Shown one piece after another: positions 19,757 through 27,226 of a stretch of 64,000 nucleotides of DNA. Under the pieces are notes generated by a model that ran no database searches, was not told the origin of the DNA, and saw only the letters and a list, made by a program, of their open reading frames with translations. The translations under genes were made by a program, and so were the position numbers. How positions within the stretch are numbered: the stretch's first letter is position 1; each line of letters starts with the position of its first letter. Source of the DNA: Dyella tabacisoli (GTDB lineage: Bacteria > Pseudomonadota > Gammaproteobacteria > Xanthomonadales > Rhodanobacteraceae). The stretch is taken from the NCBI RefSeq assembly GCF_003350925.1, contig NZ_KZ857185.1, positions 61,828 through 125,827 on the forward strand, read 5' to 3'.

Positions 19757-21580
19757 TCAGCGCGCGCGCGTATCGACGGTTCGTTCCAGCACCGTCGCGC
19801 CATCACCGATCAGAATGTAAACCGTGCAATCCATGCATGGATCGAAGCTTTGAACGACACGCCGGATATCGATGCCGACGAAATCATTCGCATCGTTGTA
19901 GCGGCTTTCAATAATGCGTGTATTGCACAAGGCTTGCTCGAGCGGCCCTGGCGTGCGATCCGGCATGCGCGTTCCGACATTGATGCGTGAGGGGATGGCG
20001 ATCTGGTAGTTGTCGATCACCTGCTCATCCAGCACGGCCCAATGCGCAAGGAAGCCGCGGCTGGCGCCCCACAAGCCGACGCCAAGGCGCTTTCCAGTCG
20101 GCACGTTGTCGAGCGATACACGCGTTTGGGTGGCGCCTGAGGCAATGGCCGCCTTGGCCAACGCGATATTCTCGCGCGTGACGCCGACATTGAACGCGAG
20201 GGAGTACGCACGGGCGCGGTTGCGCTCGAATGCGTTCCATAGAGCGGGGATGTTCCAGCGCAATCTGATTTCGTTCGCTTGTTCATCCGGCAAGCTGAAA
20301 TCGAGTCCGGTGCCGTCGGCCGCCACGTACTTGCTGGGCGGCAAGGCCTGCGCCGCTGCGCTCAAGTAGAGCCGCGCGTAGGCGCCGACCTCGAAATTAT
20401 GGCCGCGCCAGGCAAGGCTAGAGCCCCAGCTATAGGCGTGGGGATTGTGCGCCTTGGCCGGTTCGGTCCTTTTGTTCCATGGATGGAAGCGGGAGATGGG
20501 GTTGCCGTTGGGGTCGGTGCCGATCATGGCGCGCGATTGCGCAGCGCGTTGCTGATAGGAGTAGTCCAGATGCTCTTCCATGCCGGCATTGAGCAGGCTT
20601 AACGCGGTGCAGGCTAACTGACCGTCGATCAACGCACCGGGCGTGGACCAGCGCCGCGCGCCCCACATGTCGCAGCGTGCATAGCTGCCATCGTAGTAAT
20701 CAGGATGATCCCATTGACCAAAGTCAAGCATCGAGGCGGGCGCCCGCCCGAGTTCGGCATAGCGTGGTTCGGCCTCCAGCAGGAAGTCGAACACGTCGTC
20801 CCAGACGGCTGCGGTCTTTTGGCTATAGGCGGCAAATGGCTGCAATACGGCGCTGAATTCGGCCAGCTTGGCCGCGTCGGCGGGGAGTGCCACGCCGCCG
20901 GGGACGATCGACTCCGAGTGCGGGTATTTGCCGCCCAGCAACGTGTAAGCCTGGCGTGCGCGTGCGGCCATTTGCAGCGCTTCCTTGTACAGCGCACCTT
21001 CGCCTTTATCGAGTGCAGCCATGAGATCGCCGACACGTGTGTAGCCGTGCTGCTGCGCGCGGCGGCACGGTGCCTTCACCGCACGGCTCCAGATTTCAGG
21101 ATTGGTGCTCTCGAATGCCTGGCGCGAATAGTCCGGTCCGGCCAGCACGAACAGATGCAGGCAACTGTCGTTGAGGTATTGGCAGCTCAAAAGCAGATTG
21201 CGCAAGACGATGCCCAAGGGCGGCGGCGTCAGACCAAGCGCCATTTCCAGGCATAGCGCCGAGGCCGTGGCGTGCACTCCGCCGCAAATACCCGAGGCGG
21301 TCGCGCTAATCAGGCCGACCTTGCCCAAGTCGCGTCCTGGCAACAGCGCCTCGTATCCCTTGAACAAGTTGGCCATCGACGCACTTTCCAGCACCGTGCG
21401 GCTCGCAAGATCGACTCGGCAATGCACGGCCAAACCACCCTCGAGTCGTGCCAGCGGGTCGGTCTGTGCCGCCGCGGCAGCCAGGTTTGCGCGATTGCGC
21501 GCACGCATCTCACGCATCATCGCGGCACTCAATGCACCGGCCGTATCCAGGCTCTCTTCCCCAGGCGTCTTAAGATTCAT
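19757..21580 (-). CDS. [NiFe]-hydrogenase large-subunit homologue with an incomplete metal site
   Basis: This 607-residue protein follows the large-subunit fold in order. It has LARLEGGL (about 43–50), NLFKGYEALLPGRD (71–84), the N-terminal metal motif SGICGGVHATAS (96–107), GGKYPH...VPGGV (about 216–230), YSWGSSLAWRG...EVGAYARL, the arginine loop GASRGFLAHW, and SFDPCMDCTVY (579–588). In hydrogenases the first motif is RxCGxCxxxH. Here three residues are missing, so only Cys99 remains with His103 following, while Cys582 and Cys585 are kept. The usual His/Arg after the last Cys is Tyr588, followed by 19 more residues. ATGA overlap with the VanX-like gene upstream. No small subunit is adjacent. 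It may bind Fe(CN)2CO without nickel, or be a non-catalytic paralogue. Confidence 0.8.
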   Translation of the reverse strand: MNLKTPGEESLDTAGALSAAMMREMRARNRANLAAAAAQTDPLARLEGGLAVHCRVDLASRTVLESASMANLFKGYEALLPGRDLGKVGLISATASGICGGVHATASALCLEMALGLTPPPLGIVLRNLLLSCQYLNDSCLHLFVLAGPDYSRQAFESTNPEIWSRAVKAPCRRAQQHGYTRVGDLMAALDKGEGALYKEALQMAARARQAYTLLGGKYPHSESIVPGGVALPADAAKLAEFSAVLQPFAAYSQKTAAVWDDVFDFLLEAEPRYAELGRAPASMLDFGQWDHPDYYDGSYARCDMWGARRWSTPGALIDGQLACTALSLLNAGMEEHLDYSYQQRAAQSRAMIGTDPNGNPISRFHPWNKRTEPAKAHNPHAYSWGSSLAWRGHNFEVGAYARLYLSAAAQALPPSKYVAADGTGLDFSLPDEQANEIRLRWNIPALWNAFERNRARAYSLAFNVGVTRENIALAKAAIASGATQTRVSLDNVPTGKRLGVGLWGASRGFLAHWAVLDEQVIDNYQIAIPSRINVGTRMPDRTPGPLEQALCNTRIIESRYNDANDFVGIDIRRVVQSFDPCMDCTVYILIGDGATVLERTVDTRAR

Positions 21581-22413
21581 ACGGTGCTTGCTCCTTCAGT
21601 ACGGGGTGTGGCCTGGGGCAGGGGGGGAGCGTCGACGTAGCCATACCATGCCGCCTCCAGTGCACCGCCGTAGACCGCTCGCTTGATTTTGATCCAGATC
21701 TGGTTACCCCAGTCGTGGTGCCAATACAGCAGCGGGTCGTTGGTGATGTCTTCGCTCGATAGTGCCCAATGCAACAGGCGCCGGTTCCACAGCCGGTGGT
21801 CGTCCTGGCTGATCGCACCCTGCAGCAGTTGGCGTTCGAAATAATCGGTGACGCTGACCTCGGTGTATTCGTCGAAGCGCGAGCCCATATCGAGCCAATG
21901 CCCTTTCGAGCGGCTGCGCAGCACGACGTCGATGGATGCACCGGTGCTGTGGATGGGGAAGGTGCGCGCGTCGTTGCGGTCAAAGGCGCGCGGGTCGCGC
22001 AGATAGCGCGACGCATATTGCCGCAGCTCTTCGTCGCTCGCTGCGGGGTTCGCCTGGCGTCCAAGCTCCCAAAAGTATTCCCACAGGCCATGCTGGCATT
22101 CGATCGAACGGTAGGCGTCGAGTATCAGCAATTGCGCATCGTAAGCGGCAAGCATTCGGTCGGCGCGCGCGAGCTTCTCGGCGAAAGTCCTGCGCAGCCA
22201 GCCGTCGATCCTGCTGCCCGCGATCGGCTTGCCATAAGGCGCATTACTGCCGTCGTCGATGGCATGCCAGGACAGGAAGCTGAGGCCGTAGTCGCGCACG
22301 TCGACGATTTCCTCGCTAAACAGCCGGGAATCGCGGTCAAGCGGAATCTGGTAGTGCGGCTTGCGGACCTCTGCCAGGTCGACCTGGGGGATACGATAAT
22401 CGATGCCGTACAT
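21577..22413 (-). CDS. VanX-like (M15D) protein lacking the catalytic glutamate
   Basis: The 278-residue protein matches D-Ala-D-Ala dipeptidases of the VanX/DdpX type. It has LILDAYRS with the substrate-binding Arg102, IHSTGASIDV with zinc ligands His155 and Asp162, LDMGSRFDEYTE (174–185), and WNRRLLHWAL (about 209–218). The final motif, EWWH in active enzymes, reads L229-Y-W-H232 followed by HDWGNQIW. The third zinc ligand is kept but the catalytic Glu is replaced by Leu. A metal-binding but probably non-peptidolytic role is inferred. I chose the ATG at 22413, which begins 16 bp after the previous stop; a GTG at 22443 is an alternative. The stop overlaps the large-subunit-like gene as ATGA. 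Confidence 0.7.
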   Translation of the reverse strand: MYGIDYRIPQVDLAEVRKPHYQIPLDRDSRLFSEEIVDVRDYGLSFLSWHAIDDGSNAPYGKPIAGSRIDGWLRRTFAEKLARADRMLAAYDAQLLILDAYRSIECQHGLWEYFWELGRQANPAASDEELRQYASRYLRDPRAFDRNDARTFPIHSTGASIDVVLRSRSKGHWLDMGSRFDEYTEVSVTDYFERQLLQGAISQDDHRLWNRRLLHWALSSEDITNDPLLYWHHDWGNQIWIKIKRAVYGGALEAAWYGYVDAPPLPQATPRTEGASTV

Positions 22414-22429
22414 GATTGGATGGGCCTCT

Positions 22430-23326
22430 CTAGTCGCTACCACTCAGCAGCCGCATTTTTTCGCCGAACAAGGGCGTGTCGTAGCGCCCCTCGTCCTTCG
22501 CCAGGCGGTAGACCCGTTCGCGTGCTTCCGGCTGCAGCGTGGCGACCAGGTAGCGGAAATTGTCGGGCTCTTCATTGAACAGTCGCGACAGGCAGCGCGC
22601 TGTGTGGCGTGTCGCCGCATCGGACAGTATGGCCGCATAGCTATCGAGATCAGCCAGGGTACTGTTGTTGATGCGGTGCTCGATTTCAGGGCAGGTGCGT
22701 GCCAGTTCGCCGTCGATGTGGAAGATATACAGCCAATGACACTCACTTGCGCCGGCCGCCGCCAGTGAGCGTTGCATGAAGCGCTGCTGCGTGCCGGTTA
22801 CATGGATATCGTTGACGACGATGACGTTGCGCTTGGCGAAGCGGAGCCAGTTTGGGTCGGGAGGTGCCGTGTCGTGCAGGCGCTGCCGCTCGATAACACG
22901 TTGCGCCAGCGGATTGCGGCCGTAATCGTAAGACAGCCGAAACTCCTCCAGGCTGCGCACGGCAATCTGTTCGGACGACAATCGCAATGCCACGAGCGGC
23001 AATGCGATGCCTCGACTGCGCAGCATGGTTTGCATGCGCTCTGCCAGCAGGTTGGCAGCCGAGGGGAGGCGGTAATAGGCCGGCGCGGTCAGCACCCATG
23101 CGTCGGTCGTCACGCTTTCTGCCAGTATTTGCGCAGCCAGGTCGCATAGTTTCTCGGCGAAAAAGTCGACATCGGGCAGGCGCCCGAGCTTCATGCCGGG
23201 ATAACGCTGAAACATATCGCCGTCGTAAACGGGCGGCGGCTCAACCACGCGTGCCAGCGCCAGAGTCCGCGCCGGGGTGCTGTCCTGCGGGATGTCCGTT
23301 GCGCCGGGGAATGGCTTTTCCGTCAT
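22430..23326 (-). CDS. Phosphoribosyltransferase-like protein
   Basis: This 298-residue protein contains NVIVVNDIHVTGTQQ (residues 167–181), the PRPP-binding loop of type I phosphoribosyltransferases (hydrophobic strand, two acidic or polar residues, then TGT). Upstream, DAWVLTAPAYYRLPSAANLLAERM (76–99, in outline) fits the first Rossmann strand and pyrophosphate loop. The C-terminal 100 residues are unrecognised. In active enzymes the loop usually has two acidic residues; here it is N-D. Its start ATG (23326) overlaps the preceding stop as ATGA, so translation is coupled. The role in a hydrogenase-type operon is unknown: a cofactor-modifying or carbamoyl/nucleotide-handling step are both conceivable. 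Confidence 0.6.
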   Translation of the reverse strand: MTEKPFPGATDIPQDSTPARTLALARVVEPPPVYDGDMFQRYPGMKLGRLPDVDFFAEKLCDLAAQILAESVTTDAWVLTAPAYYRLPSAANLLAERMQTMLRSRGIALPLVALRLSSEQIAVRSLEEFRLSYDYGRNPLAQRVIERQRLHDTAPPDPNWLRFAKRNVIVVNDIHVTGTQQRFMQRSLAAAGASECHWLYIFHIDGELARTCPEIEHRINNSTLADLDSYAAILSDAATRHTARCLSRLFNEEPDNFRYLVATLQPEARERVYRLAKDEGRYDTPLFGEKMRLLSGSD

Positions 23327-23934
23327 GCAGGCTCCTTGACCCAGGCATGACCAGCAGGCAGTTCGCCTCGCGCCATTGGCGGCAGCAACTCGACCGAGAA
23401 GCTTTTGTCGAGCGGTGCCACCCAGATTCGCGAAGACAGGTTCACCTTGTACAGCTCGAAGAGCTTGTCGTCGTCGTCGCGGGTTTCGCTGTACACGCGG
23501 CGGTCGATCAGTGCATAAAACTCGGGCGGAACGAAATTTTCGTCGAGCATGACGTGGGCGGTCCGGTCGCCGTCGCTGACCCACCACTCGAATTTCATCT
23601 CGCTATTGCAGCGATTGGTGCAATGGTCGTTCTGCATCACGGTCAGCGTGCCGCGGTCGGCGCAAAGCGTCACGTAATTCAGTGAATCGAGTACACCGGG
23701 TCCGGGATGGCCACTGACGACCACCAGGTTGTCGCGCCGCCACAGGCTGTCTTCGGAAAGCGCGATAGCCGCGACTTGCATCGCGCGATAGCCGACGGCG
23801 GTGCCCCACCAAAGCGAGCGTTGATGGCGGCGTGTGGCCTCCTGATAGTCGAGCGTCAATACCTCGTCGCGGTCGACGATACGGATCAGCAGGTCTTCTG
23901 CCGGGGTGTACTGCTTGGATGAGAAGGTGTGCAT
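23323..23934 (-). CDS. Unrecognised protein, weakly FmdE-like
   Basis: This 203-residue soluble protein begins 32 bp after hypE. The segment RSLWWGTAVGYRAMQVA (about 39–55) followed by NLVVVSGHPGPGVLDSLNYVT and a DRGTLTV strand has the order of elements seen in FmdE/FwdE domains (GYRxxxxA, then VVxE..C..D, then GK). The characteristic cysteines are not in the expected places. Two cysteines occur in NDHCTNRC (about 102–109), a possible CxxxC metal site. No function is proposed. Its stop overlaps the phosphoribosyltransferase-like gene, so it belongs to the same coupled operon. Confidence 0.5.
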   Translation of the reverse strand: MHTFSSKQYTPAEDLLIRIVDRDEVLTLDYQEATRRHQRSLWWGTAVGYRAMQVAAIALSEDSLWRRDNLVVVSGHPGPGVLDSLNYVTLCADRGTLTVMQNDHCTNRCNSEMKFEWWVSDGDRTAHVMLDENFVPPEFYALIDRRVYSETRDDDDKLFELYKVNLSSRIWVAPLDKSFSVELLPPMARGELPAGHAWVKEPA

Positions 23935-23966
23935 GAAGAGCCTCGACGGAGATTGAGAAAATACGT

Positions 23967-25073
23967 TCAGCAGATCCGTGGCAGTTGTTCGCCAATCAGC
24001 ATGTCGACGATGCGCCTGCCGCCGAGGACGGTCTGCATGTACACGCGCCCGGCCCGACCGTTGGCGAGCACCGCGCCGATGTCGGCCGCTTCCTGCCCAA
24101 GCGGGTGTGCACGCATGGCTTGCAGCGCGGCTTCGGCTTCGGCCTCCGGCACCACGGCGACCAATTTGCCTTCGTTGGCCAGGTAGAGCGGGTCGAGGCC
24201 GAGAATCTCGCAGAATCCCTTGACCTCCTCTCGTAATGGTGTGGCCGCCTCGCTAATTTCGATGCCGCAGGCCGAGGCTTCGGCGATTTCGTTCAAGACC
24301 GACGCAATGCCGCCGCGCGTGGCGTCGCGCATGAAGCGTGTTCCCGGCGCAGCCGCGAGCAACGCGAAAATCAAGCCGTGCAGTGCGGCGCAATCGCTCT
24401 GAATTGGGCTGGTGAGGTGCATGTCGCCGCGCGCATTCAGGACGGCGGCGCCGTGGTCGCCCAGATAGCCGTTGACCAGGATGCGGTCGCCAGGGCGTGC
24501 CCGGTTTGCACCGAGCTGATAGTCCTGGCGAATCACGCCGATCCCGGCTGTGTTGATGAATATTTTGTCGCAGCTACCACGCCCGACGACTTTGGTGTCG
24601 CCGGTGACGATGCTGACGCCGGCCGCCCTGGCTGTCTCGGCCATGGAGCTGACAATGCGACGCAGCGTTTCCACCGGCATGCCTTCCTCAATGATTACCG
24701 CGCAGGTCAGGTATAGCGGTGTGGCACCGCCGACCGCCAGGTCGTTCACCGTGCCGCAGATGGCCAGCTTGCCGATGTCGCCGCCGGGGAAAAAGATCGG
24801 ATCGACGACGTAGGAATCGGTCGTCATGGCGAGGCGGTCGCCGTGCCGCGCCAGCTCGGCCAACGGAACGCGCGCCTGATCCTCCAGCGTGTTGAGTGTC
24901 GGGTTGCTGAAAGCGTCGATGAAGACGTCATCGATCAGCTCGCGCATCGCTTTACCGCCGCCGCCGTGCGCCAGCGTGATGAGCGGTGTGGCCAGCTTGC
25001 TGCGCCGGATGCGGGTATCTTCCGGGGCGTTATCGGCCAATGCCGCCGAAGTGTTTTCTTGCCTGGTGTTCAT
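23967..25073 (-). CDS. hypE: Hydrogenase maturation protein HypE
   Basis: This 368-residue PurM-like ATPase dehydrates the carbamoyl group on its C-terminal cysteine to a cyanide ligand for iron. ITLAHGGGGKAMRELIDDVF (about 32–51) and the TGDTKVVGRG motif (about 157–166) are present. The protein ends in PRIC, the invariant C-terminal Cys that carries the thiocyanate. All elements needed for activity therefore appear intact. It overlaps hypD by ATGA. Compared with typical HypE (about 330–350 residues), the N-terminus has an extra polar leader of about 20 residues. Confidence 0.96.
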   Translation of the reverse strand: MNTRQENTSAALADNAPEDTRIRRSKLATPLITLAHGGGGKAMRELIDDVFIDAFSNPTLNTLEDQARVPLAELARHGDRLAMTTDSYVVDPIFFPGGDIGKLAICGTVNDLAVGGATPLYLTCAVIIEEGMPVETLRRIVSSMAETARAAGVSIVTGDTKVVGRGSCDKIFINTAGIGVIRQDYQLGANRARPGDRILVNGYLGDHGAAVLNARGDMHLTSPIQSDCAALHGLIFALLAAAPGTRFMRDATRGGIASVLNEIAEASACGIEISEAATPLREEVKGFCEILGLDPLYLANEGKLVAVVPEAEAEAALQAMRAHPLGQEAADIGAVLANGRAGRVYMQTVLGGRRIVDMLIGEQLPRIC

Positions 25074-26224
25074 GCGGCGTTCTCTCCCACCAAATCATCG
25101 TGGCTGGCTTGGTGCGGACCACCGCCATACTGGTAGTAAGCGGCGCACGCACCTTCGCTGGATACCATCAGTGCGCCCATCGGTGTCTGCGGGGTGCAGG
25201 CCTTGCCGTAGACCTTGCACTGCCAGGGCTTGATTATGCCTTTGAGCACTTCACCGCATTGGCAGGCTTTGGGATCTGCGATGGCGACGGCGGGCACGGC
25301 AAATTTTCGTTCCGCGTCGTAGGCGGCATAGCGCGCATTGAGCTGAACGCCGGAATGGTCGATCGAGCCAAGACCGCGCCATTCGAAGAACGGGCGAAGC
25401 TCGAAGACACGGCTGATCGCCTGCAGTGCCGCGTGGTTGCCGTCCTCCGGGACGACGCGGCTGTACTGGTTCTCGATGTACGGATGCCCCGCATCGAGTT
25501 GCTTCAGAACCATCCACAGCGATTGCAGTATGTCCAGCGGCTCGAAGCCCGATATCACGACGGGGCGCCGGTAGTGCTCGGCGATGAAGTCATAAGGCCG
25601 GGTGCCGATAACCATGCTGACATGACCAGGGCCGAGAAAGCCGTCGACTTGGAAGTCTTCCGAGTCGAGCACTGCCTTGATGGTCGGAATGATGGTGATG
25701 TGGTTGCAAAAGAGCGAGAAATTGCGGATTCCCGCTGCCTCCGCCTTGAGTACGGTCAACGCCGTGCTAGGCATGGTGGTTTCGAAGCCGAGTCCGAAGA
25801 ACACTATTTCCTTGTCCGGATTGGCGCGTGCGATTTTGAGTGCGTCCAGTGGTGAATAGACCATGCGCACATCGGCGCCCAGTGACTTCGCTTGCAGCAG
25901 GCTGCGCTTCGATCCTGGGACGCGCATGGCGTCGCCGAAGGTGGTCATGATGGCCTTCTCGTCTTCGGCGATCGCCACGCAATCGTCGACCCGCCCTATG
26001 GGCAGCACGCATACCGGGCAACCCGGTCCGTGGATCAGCTCCACACTCTGCGGCAGCATGTTCTCGATGCCGTAGCGAAAGATCGAATGAGTGTGGCCGC
26101 CGCACACTTCCATCACATTTACCGGGCGGCCGCGTTGCTCGGCGAGAGTGTCTGCGAGTCGTGTGATTTCCTTGATTAGCTTGTCGGCTTTCGTCGGATC
26201 GCGGTATTCATCCACATATTTCAT
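25070..26224 (-). CDS. hypD: Hydrogenase maturation protein HypD
   Basis: This 384-residue iron-sulfur scaffold works with HypC to assemble Fe(CN)2CO. It shows VMEVCGGHTHSIFRYGI (about 38–54, Cys at 42), ELIHGPGCPVCVLP (about 63–76, two Cys) and a C-terminal cysteine cluster for the [4Fe-4S] site (KACQCGEVLKGIIKPWQC and CAAYYQYG). The start chosen is the ATG at 26224, where MKYVDEYRDP fits the family N-terminus; it overlaps the SIS gene end by 17 bp. All catalytic cysteines I can recognise are intact. Confidence 0.96.
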   Translation of the reverse strand: MKYVDEYRDPTKADKLIKEITRLADTLAEQRGRPVNVMEVCGGHTHSIFRYGIENMLPQSVELIHGPGCPVCVLPIGRVDDCVAIAEDEKAIMTTFGDAMRVPGSKRSLLQAKSLGADVRMVYSPLDALKIARANPDKEIVFFGLGFETTMPSTALTVLKAEAAGIRNFSLFCNHITIIPTIKAVLDSEDFQVDGFLGPGHVSMVIGTRPYDFIAEHYRRPVVISGFEPLDILQSLWMVLKQLDAGHPYIENQYSRVVPEDGNHAALQAISRVFELRPFFEWRGLGSIDHSGVQLNARYAAYDAERKFAVPAVAIADPKACQCGEVLKGIIKPWQCKVYGKACTPQTPMGALMVSSEGACAAYYQYGGGPHQASHDDLVGENAA

Positions 26225-26933
26225 GGTCGGCCCCTGTTTGTTCCTGGGTTTTACAGCCCGAAAATCCGCGCTCGTCGGCCAGCAGCGTGTGTACCAAATC
26301 CCACAGCACGTGGTAGATGGCGACGTGGCACTCCTGCACGCGGTGGATGCTGTCGGAGTCGACCACCAGGCAGTGGTCCAGTCCGGCCTTGGCCATTTCG
26401 CCGCCATCGCCGCCGCATAGACCGATGGTGGTGGCGCCGATTTTCTTTGCCTGGATAAATGCGCGCAGCAAGTTGGCCGAATTGCCACTGGTCGAAACGC
26501 CGATCAGCGCGTCTTCCTTGCGCACCAGGCTCGCGACCTGGCGCGCGTAGACGTGCTGGTAGCCGACGTCGTTGGCGATCGCGCTCATGACGGTCTTGTC
26601 GCAGCTTAGGTCGATGGCTGGAAGCGCGGGACGACCGGTCGTCACGGGATGCAGAAACTCGACCGCAATATGCGAGGCATCCGAGCTAGAGCCACCGTTG
26701 CCCATCGTGAACAGCCGGCCCTGTCTTCGATAAACGTCGGCGACTGTGCGCGCGCACCCGAGCACTGCCTCGTCGTGCGTCGAAAAGAATCGCCCGACGA
26801 TATCCAGGTGCTGGGCGATTTTTTGTTGCACCGAAATCAACAGAGCCTGATCCATCGCGGCGGCATCGGTTTTTTTTGCGCTAAGAAACGGATATAGCGC
26901 CTGCAACTGCTCGTCGTTCTGCGCGGTGCTCAT
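26208..26933 (-). CDS. GmhA-like SIS-domain phosphosugar isomerase
   Basis: This 241-residue protein resembles sedoheptulose-7-phosphate isomerase. It has FTMGNGGSSSDASHIAVEF (residues 75–93), DVGYQHVYARQV, GVSTSGNSANLLRAF (the phosphate-binding loop) and IHRVQECHVAIYHVLWDLV near the C-terminus, which carries the Gln/Glu/His active-site pattern of GmhA. It overlaps hypC by ATGA and hypD by 17 bp, so it is an integral member of the hyp operon. Isomerases of this kind do occur beside some actinobacterial-type [NiFe] hydrogenase genes, where their role is unexplained. No other LPS-heptose gene is nearby, which argues against a cell-envelope role here. Confidence 0.85.
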   Translation of the reverse strand: MSTAQNDEQLQALYPFLSAKKTDAAAMDQALLISVQQKIAQHLDIVGRFFSTHDEAVLGCARTVADVYRRQGRLFTMGNGGSSSDASHIAVEFLHPVTTGRPALPAIDLSCDKTVMSAIANDVGYQHVYARQVASLVRKEDALIGVSTSGNSANLLRAFIQAKKIGATTIGLCGGDGGEMAKAGLDHCLVVDSDSIHRVQECHVAIYHVLWDLVHTLLADERGFSGCKTQEQTGADHEICG

Positions 26934-27208
26934 GACTGGCCTTCCTGCATGGCTATCAGCTCCTCTTGGACTTGACCCAGTTCAGTCAGGACCGCGAGGG
27001 TAGCCTGGGCTTCGGCTTCGTCGATGACGCTCATGGCGAAGCCTACGTGGACCAGCACCCAGTGGCCGATCAGCGAATCAAGCGACGCGAAATCCTGGGC
27101 GACGCAGCTTAAATCCACGGAGCGCTGTATGCCGCCCACGTCGACGATGCCGAGCAATTGAACGGCATCGCTGATGGCGACGATTTTTCCGGGTATGCCT
27201 AGGCACAT
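26930..27208 (-). CDS. hypC: Hydrogenase maturation chaperone HypC
   Basis: This 92-residue protein begins MCLGIPGKIVAI; Cys2 is the iron-binding residue exposed after Met removal. HypC forms the complex with HypD on which the Fe(CN)2CO group is built, then carries it to the apo-large subunit. The GHWVLVHVGFAMSVIDE segment (about 48–64) is typical. It is 18 bp downstream of hypF and overlaps the SIS gene. Confidence 0.96.
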   Translation of the reverse strand: MCLGIPGKIVAISDAVQLLGIVDVGGIQRSVDLSCVAQDFASLDSLIGHWVLVHVGFAMSVIDEAEAQATLAVLTELGQVQEELIAMQEGQS

Positions 27209-27226
27209 ATGCCTTTCCTTTTTGGG

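Noticed and set aside
19548..19757. Minus-strand 69-codon frame downstream of the hydrogenase-like operon
   Set aside because: No ribosome-binding site and no protein-like composition; judged non-coding.
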